NCBI GenBank assembly: GCA_017307505.1
Contig: JAFKEE010000066.1
Location: 1-45,027, forward strand
Source of the DNA: Acidobacteriota bacterium
GTDB taxonomy: Bacteria; Acidobacteriota; Terriglobia; Bryobacterales; Bryobacteraceae
DNA length: 45,027 nt
Direction: 5' to 3'
The translations under genes were made by a program, and so were the position numbers. Of the stretch, positions 17,913 through 24,485 are shown piece after piece (the stretch's first letter is position 1; each line of letters starts with the position of its first letter). Under the pieces are notes generated by a model, which searched no databases, was not told where the DNA came from, and was given only the letters and a program-made list of their open reading frames with translations.

Positions 17913-18995
17913 ATGCGGGTCGCCATCGCGCACTACTGGCTGCTCAACATGCGGGGCGGCGAAAAAGTCCTGGAAGCGCTGTGCCGCCTCCTGCCGCAGG
18001 CCGATCTATTTACACTTTTCTACGAGCCTCAAAAAGTTTCGGAAATTATCCGTTCCCGCAGGGTCACCGCTTCTTTCTTAAATCCTGGAAGAAGATTCTA
18101 TCGATCGTTGCTGCCTCTGATGCCGCTCGCTCTGGAGAGCCTCGACTTGCGCGACTACGACCTCGTGATAAGCAGCGAATCCGGTCCGGCCAAAGGTGTC
18201 CTCACCCGCACCGGGACGCGCCACGTCTGCTACTGTCATACGCCCATGCGCTACCTGTGGCAGTTGTATCCCGACTACCTGCACGACTGGACGCCTGCCT
18301 GGAAACGCGGCCTCATGGCGCCCATCGCCAATTACCTGCGCCTCTGGGACTACTCCACCGCCGCACGTGTCGACGAGTTTGTCGCCAATAGCGAGAATGT
18401 GCGGCGGAGAATCTGGCATACGTACCGCCGCGAAGCGGAGGTCGTGTATCCCCCGGTCGACGTGCAGCACTTCACCTGGGCACCACCCGGCGACTTCTAT
18501 CTGTCCGTCGGCGAACTGGTCGCCTACAAACGCCTTGATTATGCGGTTCGCTGGTTCTCCACATCAGGACGGCGCCTGAAGATTGTCGGCTCGGGTCCGG
18601 AGTATCAGCGCCTGAGGACGCTCGCCGGGCCGAACGTCGAGTTCTGCGGCCATGTCAGCGACTCGGAGTTGTACCGCCTCTACGCGCAATGCCGTGCCCT
18701 GCTGCTGCCGGGCGAGGAGGATTTCGGCATCACCGCCGTGGAGGCGACGGCCAGCGGCAAACCCGTCATCGCCCTGGGCCGCGGCGGCGTGCTCGACAGC
18801 GTTCCGCCGGAAGGTCTCTTCGCATACGAAATGCCAACAGCAGCGGACCTGGCGGCCGCGGTCGAAGCCTTTGAAGCAGCCGAGGCAGCCATTCCCGCGG
18901 AAGCGCTTCAACGGTCTGCCGCCCGCTTTTCGGAAGCCGCGTTCACCGCCCGCATGCATTCGATCCTGCGCCTGGAGCAGCCGCCCACCCGGTGA
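17913..18995 (+). CDS. Family 4-type glycosyltransferase (mannosyltransferase-like)
   Basis: A 360-residue GT-B protein. ATG 17913 is preferred over an in-frame TTG at 17886 because the conserved start MRVAIAHYWLLNMRGGEKVLEAL begins there. It shows the N-terminal GGEKVL loop, the CYCHTPMRYLW segment, and the C-terminal donor site with LLPGEEDFGITAVEATASGKPVIA, which contains the E-x7-E pair. Close relatives act in O-antigen and exopolysaccharide assembly, often as mannosyl- or other GDP/UDP-sugar transferases. The donor is not predictable here. The next gene, the sugar-1-phosphate transferase, starts 8 bp after the stop, so they form an operon. The promoter must lie in the 62-bp gap facing the flippase gene. 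Confidence 0.88.
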   Translation: MRVAIAHYWLLNMRGGEKVLEALCRLLPQADLFTLFYEPQKVSEIIRSRRVTASFLNPGRRFYRSLLPLMPLALESLDLRDYDLVISSESGPAKGVLTRTGTRHVCYCHTPMRYLWQLYPDYLHDWTPAWKRGLMAPIANYLRLWDYSTAARVDEFVANSENVRRRIWHTYRREAEVVYPPVDVQHFTWAPPGDFYLSVGELVAYKRLDYAVRWFSTSGRRLKIVGSGPEYQRLRTLAGPNVEFCGHVSDSELYRLYAQCRALLLPGEEDFGITAVEATASGKPVIALGRGGVLDSVPPEGLFAYEMPTAADLAAAVEAFEAAEAAIPAEALQRSAARFSEAAFTARMHSILRLEQPPTR

Positions 18996-19002
18996 CCATG
19001 GC

Positions 19003-19677
19003 ATGACCGGCTACCCCGAGTTGGGAGTCCCGATGCAGACGGCCGGCCGGCGCGGCTCGGCGGCAACAGCGGCGCGGCTCTTCGAGGCCGCCGAATGGAT
19101 GCTTACGGCGGCCCTCCTGGCCATCTCCAGTCCTGTATTCCTCGGCGTGGCGCTCACCATCCTGATCCTTTCGCGCCGCACGCCGTTCGTCGCGCATCTG
19201 CGCAGCGGCCAGGCCGGCCAGCCGTTCTGGATGTGGAAGTTTCGCACCATGTGGCCGCGCCATAGGCCCGCTGCGGCTCCAGGGCTGGTGGAACGCGTGC
19301 ACTCTGTCCCGTTCCACTGGCGCAAAGCCAATCCGGATCCGCGTGTCACCAGCCGCTTCGCGCGCTTCTGCCGCAAATACTCACTCGACGAACTCCCGCA
19401 GTTGTGCCACGTGTTGTCGGGCCGCATGGCTTTGCTTGGCCCCCGCCCTCTCACTGCCGAAGAACTGGCCGTTCACTACGGCACCGACACGGCCGAGGTT
19501 CTGTCCGTCAAGCCCGGCATCACCGGACTCTGGCAGGTGAACGGGCGGAACCGTCTCACCTATCCTCAGCGGCTGCGGCTGGATCTGTTCTTCGTCCGCC
19601 ACAATGCCCCGGGGTTGCGGTGCATCATCCTATTGCGCTCGCTGGCCGTCGTACTCAGCGGCCGCAATGCCTCGTGA
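19003..19677 (+). CDS. Polyprenyl-phosphate sugar-1-phosphate transferase (initiating enzyme)
   Basis: A 224-residue protein from ATG 19003. It has one N-terminal membrane segment (about residues 25-50, MLTAALLAISSPVFLGVALTI) and the conserved bacterial sugar transferase domain: WKFRTM after the membrane segment, KYSLDELPQL, LGPRPL, and KPGITGLWQVNGRN near the C-terminus. It thus resembles the catalytic half of WcaJ/WbaP-type enzymes without their extra N-terminal helices (a short, PglC-like form). It transfers a sugar-1-phosphate from a nucleotide sugar to undecaprenyl phosphate, the first committed step of repeat-unit synthesis. It directly follows a glycosyltransferase gene and closes the exopolysaccharide locus. 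Confidence 0.9.
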   Translation: MTGYPELGVPMQTAGRRGSAATAARLFEAAEWMLTAALLAISSPVFLGVALTILILSRRTPFVAHLRSGQAGQPFWMWKFRTMWPRHRPAAAPGLVERVHSVPFHWRKANPDPRVTSRFARFCRKYSLDELPQLCHVLSGRMALLGPRPLTAEELAVHYGTDTAEVLSVKPGITGLWQVNGRNRLTYPQRLRLDLFFVRHNAPGLRCIILLRSLAVVLSGRNAS

Positions 19678-19679
19678 CC

Positions 19680-20174
19680 CTACCGCGTCCTTCGCGCCGT
19701 CGCATCCAGATACGGATTGAATGCCTCCGGCTTGCCGGGTGGCGCCATCTCGAATTGAATGCGGACCTCATCGGCACCCGTCATCGTATAGGTCAATCGG
19801 AATCGCGGAGCCCCGGGATTCACGTCGCCCAGGAAGCGGATGGTTTTGCCTTCGACCGTCACGGTGTAGCGGATGACGTGTCCTTCGTTGTCGTAGTAAT
19901 CCGCCCGGAGCGGGCCTTGCCCGTTCTCCTGATACACCACCGTGAGATCGTCGTGGCGAAAGGCCGGCCGCTCTGCCGTCTTCGGGTACTCGGCAAAGCT
20001 CTTGCGCAGGACAACCTTGCCCTGCAACCCGGCCTCGAAGGTGAATCCGCCGGTGCCCTCGCCCGGCAAGCCTTTGCCTTCTCCGACCCAGTGACCCAGT
20101 AGCGGAGCCAGCAGTGCCACCCCATTCTCCGCCGGCGCAGCGGCCAACATCATCGCCAGCAATATGGAAAGCAC
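19680..20174 (-). CDS. Small secreted protein, lipocalin/DUF1579-like fold suspected
   Basis: 164 residues from a GTG start at 20174-20172. An N-terminal signal peptide (LSILLAMMLAAAPA) is followed by a compact beta-rich protein: LLGHWVGEGKGLPGEG, LQGKVVLRKSF, DLTVVYQENGQGPLRADYYDNEGHVIRY, and FRLTYTMTGADEVRIQFEMAPPG. The order 'GxWxGxG ... L.G...(R).S ... YD..G..' is that of small lipocalin-like or DUF1579-type barrels that bind hydrophobic ligands. This is a fold-level guess. The gene ends 3 bp from the convergent sugar transferase gene and lies on the same strand as the degenerate-JAMM protein, 57 bp away. Confidence 0.65.
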   Translation of the reverse strand: MLSILLAMMLAAAPAENGVALLAPLLGHWVGEGKGLPGEGTGGFTFEAGLQGKVVLRKSFAEYPKTAERPAFRHDDLTVVYQENGQGPLRADYYDNEGHVIRYTVTVEGKTIRFLGDVNPGAPRFRLTYTMTGADEVRIQFEMAPPGKPEAFNPYLDATARRTR

Positions 20175-20231
20175 GACGCCAATCTAGCACGTCGTGCCGT
20201 CCGCCTCACGCCGGAGGAGCTCCTGCTCTGA

Positions 20232-22184
20232 TCAATTCCGGAAGGTGAAATAAACGACCTGCGTGGAGGGCATCGCCGCGCCGCCAGCCGAGCGCGCCGG
20301 CCTGAACTTCCAGGACTGCGCCGCGACAGCCGCCCGCTCCGCCAGGAACCGGTAAACACCATCGCCATCGCCCTTCGCAGCCGAACCGCTCACCCTGCCC
20401 TGCGCATCGACATTCACCTGGACCGGCACCGTAATGGGGGTCCGGATGCGGGCCCGGACGCCTTCCGGCACCGTAGGCTGCATTTCGTAGATCGGCGCCG
20501 CCGGAATCGCAGGTAGCGCCGCCGGCGTCGAGGCCGTGCCGGTTGTCGAACCAGCCGAGGGGCCAGGCGCCGGGGTTGCATTCGCTGCCACCGCCACTGG
20601 TTTCAGCGCTGGAGCGGAGGGAGCGGACGCGCCGGAGGCTGGGGCCGCAGGCGGAGCAGCCGGTTTGGCCGCCAATTCCTTTGCTTCGACCTTCCCGCCG
20701 GCACCGACAACCCTCACGGACTCCACCGCGCTAGCGAGGCCCGTGCTGTATAACTGGAGCCGGAATAGGAGGTCGGTGCTGGAGGTGGGGTAGAGGTAGC
20801 TACCCGCGTGAAGCGTTTGGGCATCCAGTTCCACGGAACGGACCCTCCCTGGATCCCCGGTTTTTCCATCGCCGGCGTCTGCAACCTCGAGCTCGCCGCG
20901 GGATGCGTCCTTCAAGGCGGGCGATTCCCGGTCCCAGCTGATCTCGATTCCGCCGGCAGCCGGTTTCGCGTCCAGGCCAAGCCGGGACCACCGCGCCCTC
21001 TGCTGCGCGTCCCACCACTGGTAGCCGGCGCCCCCGCTCACCAGCAGCACTAGCAGCGCCGCGATCAACTGCCACAAGCGGTGCTTGTGCGGCTCCGCGG
21101 CATGGTCGTTCAGCAGCCAGCGCGGCTCCACCAGCGGTTCCATGGGCGCTGCCGCAACGGGCGGCTCCTCCACTCCTGGGGTGCCGGGCTCCGACCGCTG
21201 TTCCCGCAGCATCCGCCGCCGTTCCACCAGGCGCCAGGCTTCGTCACTACCCGGCAGATCCTCAGACATGGGGCGCACAGGATGCGGGAGTTCGCTTGTT
21301 CTCGTGTCACTCGCCGGAGCCTCAACCGGAGCGGCGCTGGCCGTCGCGGCGGGACTGGCAGGAGCCAAGGCGGCAGGACTCGCTCCGGCCGTCGCGGCCA
21401 GGGCCCTCTCCACGGGCACAGCCACCGGCACTGGCGGCGGCTCCATGGCCACCGGTTCCTGCACCGCAGCGGCGGGCGCCGCGGCCATCTCCGGCACCGG
21501 GGCCTGGGCCTCCGGTTCAGCCGTTGGCACCGCAGACAATTCCGGACGGCTAGCCCGGTCAGCCGTTCGACCGGACTTGCCCAGTGGTTGCCCAAAGGGT
21601 TCGGGGCTCTGCGACGGGACGCGCGGCAGCACCCCGTTGATCCTGCAGAAAAACCACGCTTCACACTCAAAAATTGAAATCGGCCGGATGGACAGGATCA
21701 CATGACGGGGATCCGGAAAGTACTTTCGCATCAACTGCTGGTCTGCGGCGTCCAGCGCGAGTTCGCGCCCCGTGCAGCTTCGGAAACACCCCACCACGAC
21801 CGGAGCCGGCGTTTCCTGGACCCCGCCGGGCGTGGGCAAAGCCGGGTTGTTCGCCAGCGCCTGTTCCAGTTTGGCGCGGTCCGTATCCGAAAGGATGTAG
21901 GAGGGTCCGTAGCGGTACTCGCACGGCACCGGCTCGAACCCGGTGATTTCAATACTCAGGGGCGACTCGGAAAGTATCCGGCCCAGCAGAATGCCGCCCA
22001 TCTCCGCCCCCCGTTTGGGCAGGATGTGAAAGCCTTCCAGGACAAAAGATCGAAGTTTCTGGATTAGCCCTGCGTCGATCGTGAACACGGCTCCGCTGTC
22101 GGGCATCGTCCAACGGCCCATTGCGCTGTTCGACCCGCTGACTTCTCCATTCCGTCCGGAGTCCGTATGCAAGTGTTCTGTCAC
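20232..22184 (-). CDS. Degenerate MPN/JAMM domain – membrane helix – TonB C-terminal-like protein
   Basis: 650 residues from a GTG at 22184, supported by AAGGAG five bases upstream. Residues about 40-170 form an MPN (Mov34/PAD-1) domain: EMGGILLG with the JAMM glutamate (E61), then VVGCFRSC (130-137), then LALDAADQQL with the JAMM aspartate position (D148). The HxH zinc ligands expected in VVG-WYHSH are replaced by CFRSC, so the metalloprotease site is probably dead. A long Ala/Pro/Ser-rich linker leads to a membrane helix (LIAALLVLLVSGGAGY, about residue 375). The C-terminal region VPVQVNVDAQGRVSGS and SWKFRPA is like the TonB/TolA C-terminal domain. It may couple cytoplasmic sensing or scaffolding to the periplasm. 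Its function is unknown. Confidence 0.75.
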   Translation of the reverse strand: MTEHLHTDSGRNGEVSGSNSAMGRWTMPDSGAVFTIDAGLIQKLRSFVLEGFHILPKRGAEMGGILLGRILSESPLSIEITGFEPVPCEYRYGPSYILSDTDRAKLEQALANNPALPTPGGVQETPAPVVVGCFRSCTGRELALDAADQQLMRKYFPDPRHVILSIRPISIFECEAWFFCRINGVLPRVPSQSPEPFGQPLGKSGRTADRASRPELSAVPTAEPEAQAPVPEMAAAPAAAVQEPVAMEPPPVPVAVPVERALAATAGASPAALAPASPAATASAAPVEAPASDTRTSELPHPVRPMSEDLPGSDEAWRLVERRRMLREQRSEPGTPGVEEPPVAAAPMEPLVEPRWLLNDHAAEPHKHRLWQLIAALLVLLVSGGAGYQWWDAQQRARWSRLGLDAKPAAGGIEISWDRESPALKDASRGELEVADAGDGKTGDPGRVRSVELDAQTLHAGSYLYPTSSTDLLFRLQLYSTGLASAVESVRVVGAGGKVEAKELAAKPAAPPAAPASGASAPSAPALKPVAVAANATPAPGPSAGSTTGTASTPAALPAIPAAPIYEMQPTVPEGVRARIRTPITVPVQVNVDAQGRVSGSAAKGDGDGVYRFLAERAAVAAQSWKFRPARSAGGAAMPSTQVVYFTFRN

Positions 22185-22447
22185 TGCTACTCCTTGAATT
22201 GGGATTTCTCAGGCTTGAAAAGCGAAGGCCTCGCCAGCCCTGCGCCGTTCTTCACCCCTCGGGTTGCGCCACCCCTTCCGGCGCAACAACAGCTGCATTC
22301 TGTCTACAGTCTACTCTGCCCGGCGGATCGCAGCCAAAGCCTTTGGGTCATACGAACGTCCGGCTTGCCGCCATTTCTTCTCCGCCTGCCCCCCCTGCAC
22401 GTTTATTAAAGTGTGTCCTCCCGGCATCCGATACCATAGTTGTAGTT
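22185..22447. other. Divergent intergenic region with one hairpin
   Basis: This 263-bp gap separates the GTG start of the JAMM/TonB protein from the proposed start of the hybrid kinase, so promoters for both should lie here. An 8-bp perfect hairpin (GTTGCGCC at 22263-22270 with GGCGCAAC at 22280-22287, 9-nt loop) is the only clear structure. An open frame from TTG 22199 covers the gap in phase with the kinase, but its translation is low-complexity and has no signal peptide. No tRNA or recognisable riboswitch core was found. Confidence 0.45.
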
Positions 22448-24445
22448 GTGCTTCACATAGCCGGTCGAGCACTGGTCGTCATCGCACTAGCTCAGTCCTT
22501 ACCAGCCAGCGGGCCGTATGGCCGCATCTCTGACGCGCGGAATTCTCGCGATGCCGCCGCCACCTGGCGCTTGCAGGGCAAGGTGACCCTCGTCCCCGGC
22601 ACTCTTCCCACCGAACCAACCTCGTTTTACATTCAGGACGAGACAGGTGGTATTTCCGTCCACAGTCCTTATCCGATTCGACTTTCCTATGCGGACCGCG
22701 TCGAGGTAAGTGGCTCCATTCACATGCTGCCGGAGAAGGAACCGGAGTTGCTGGCCTCCTCCGTCACGTTCGTCGGAAAAGAGACCAAAGCGCAGCCAAA
22801 AGACATGACGGTGGAGCAGGCCAGGCGGCCCCAATCAACCGGCCTGCTGATCCGGGTGAAGGGCATCGTAGGGAAGAACTCCATCGGCAGCGTACGGGAC
22901 GACCTGTTCATCGAGCAGAATGGAGTTGTCCTTCGCGCCTATATCCGCCGTCCGGCACTCAGCACGTCGCTGATCCCCCGACAGGCTCCGGTGGGCGCTG
23001 TGGTCGAGGCGGTCGGCATCGTCCTGCCTTCCGAGGGCGAGGGCAATGTCCTTCGTCTCCGCGACACCGTGGACCTCTCCCTGGTACGCCCGCCCACTAT
23101 CTTTCGTTCGCGCGAGGTGCTGATCGCCGTTGGTGTGATCTTTGGGGTGTTGCTGATCACCTTTGGCTGGATCTACGCGCTCCGCCGCTCCATCCGGAGC
23201 CGGACGGCCGAAATCCGAGTGCTCCTCGAAAGAGCGGAGGAGGCGTCGCGGGCCAAATCGGAGTTTCTGGCCAACCTCTCTCACGAGATCCGGACCCCCA
23301 TTCACGGCATTCAGGGCATGCATTCCCTGCTGCTGGAATCGACCCTGACCCCGGGACAGCGGGAGGAACTCATCATCGCCCAGGATGCCACCAAACACCT
23401 GCTGGCGCTGCTTGACGATGTCCTGGATTTCTCGCGGATTGAAGCCGGGAAGCTGACCCTCGAATCCGTACCCTTCGATCCTGGCCGGGTCGTAAAGGGC
23501 GCCGCCCGCACGTTCGCACCAAAGGCCCGCCAGAAGGGTCTGGACTTCCGTTCTCAACTGAATGATCTGCCAAATCTCGTGGCCGGGGACGCCATCCGCC
23601 TGCGCCAGGTCCTCTTCAACCTGCTGAGCAACGCCATCAAATTCACCCACTCAGGCCGCATCGAGGTACGCGCCTGGCGGCATTCAGAAAGCCTCGAGGG
23701 CATCCGCCTCCGTTTTGAGGTCCAGGATACCGGCATCGGCATCCCGCCCGAGCAACAGTCGGCCATCTTCGAGTCCTTCCGGCAGGTGGACGGTTCCATC
23801 TCCCGCCGTTTCGGCGGCACCGGACTGGGCCTCTCCATCGCCCGAAGCCTCGTGCAGCAGATGAAGGGCGAAATGGGGGTCCGCAGCGAGGCCGGCAAAG
23901 GATCCACGTTCTGGTTTACCGCGGTCTTCTCCGCGGTGGATGCGGCAGCGTCCGGAGATACACCCGAGGAGATCACGGCCGATCCCCAGAAATGGCAAGC
24001 CGATCCGTCCCAGCCGCTGAGGATTCTGGTCGCCGAGGATAACGACGTCAACCAGCGCCTGGTCCGGCGCATGCTTGAGAAAGACGGACACCTGGTGACG
24101 ATGGTGGGCGACGGCGACTCCGCCCTCGCGGCCTGGAACAACAACCAGTTCGACGTGATCCTCATGGACGTCCAGATGCCCGGCAAGGATGGACTGCAGA
24201 CGGCATCCGCCATTCGTGAAGCGGAGAACGCGACGGGCGCCCCCAGGGTCCCGATCTTCGCCCTGACTGCACACAGCATGAAAGGCGACTACGACCGTTG
24301 TCTGGGTGCCGGCATGGACAACTGCCTGATCAAGCCCTTCTCGCAACAGGACCTGCGCCGGATTCTGGAGACCCTGCCCACGGCCGGAACTCGTCCGCCC
24401 GCTTTTCAGGAGCAGGCGCCCGCGGTCGACTCCTCCCAAAGCTGA
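22448..24445 (+). CDS. Hybrid histidine kinase with tandem OB-fold-like sensor region and receiver
   Basis: About 665 residues from GTG 22448. This start gives a proper signal peptide (LHIAGRALVVIALAQSLPA), whereas a TTG at 22199 would add 83 featureless residues. The exported part (about 35-215) has two OB-fold-like units: ATWRLQGKVTLV with FYIQDETGGISV, and LLIRVKGIVG with DLFIEQNGVVL. A membrane helix (about 221-245) leads to a HisKA domain with SHEIRTP (phospho-acceptor H279) and an HATPase with the N box NLLSNAIKFT, G1 DTGIGI and G2 GGTGLGL. The C-terminal receiver has VILMDVQMPGKDG (phospho-acceptor D574) and FALTAHSMKGD. There is no output domain, so the signal passes to another protein not encoded in this window. 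The gene is divergent from the JAMM/TonB protein. Confidence 0.88.
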   Translation: MLHIAGRALVVIALAQSLPASGPYGRISDARNSRDAAATWRLQGKVTLVPGTLPTEPTSFYIQDETGGISVHSPYPIRLSYADRVEVSGSIHMLPEKEPELLASSVTFVGKETKAQPKDMTVEQARRPQSTGLLIRVKGIVGKNSIGSVRDDLFIEQNGVVLRAYIRRPALSTSLIPRQAPVGAVVEAVGIVLPSEGEGNVLRLRDTVDLSLVRPPTIFRSREVLIAVGVIFGVLLITFGWIYALRRSIRSRTAEIRVLLERAEEASRAKSEFLANLSHEIRTPIHGIQGMHSLLLESTLTPGQREELIIAQDATKHLLALLDDVLDFSRIEAGKLTLESVPFDPGRVVKGAARTFAPKARQKGLDFRSQLNDLPNLVAGDAIRLRQVLFNLLSNAIKFTHSGRIEVRAWRHSESLEGIRLRFEVQDTGIGIPPEQQSAIFESFRQVDGSISRRFGGTGLGLSIARSLVQQMKGEMGVRSEAGKGSTFWFTAVFSAVDAAASGDTPEEITADPQKWQADPSQPLRILVAEDNDVNQRLVRRMLEKDGHLVTMVGDGDSALAAWNNNQFDVILMDVQMPGKDGLQTASAIREAENATGAPRVPIFALTAHSMKGDYDRCLGAGMDNCLIKPFSQQDLRRILETLPTAGTRPPAFQEQAPAVDSSQS

Positions 24446-24459
24446 GGCTATCCCGCGCT

Positions 24460-24477
24460 GCCCGCCGCTTTGCGGGC
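24460..24477. terminator. Hairpin terminator between convergent genes
   Basis: A 6-bp GC stem (GCCCGC at 24460-24465 with GCGGGC at 24472-24477) and a 6-nt loop lie in the 40-bp gap between the kinase stop and the convergent oxidoreductase stop. A T-containing tail (GATTCCTTTC) follows on the plus strand. Confidence 0.55.
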
Positions 24478-24485
24478 GATTCCTT

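Noticed and set aside
22320-22380. Possible cyclic-dinucleotide (GEMM-type) riboswitch near GCAGCCAAAGCC upstream of the hybrid kinase.
   Set aside because: The conserved GACGCAAAGCC core, the GGCCTAA segment and the second hairpin are not present.
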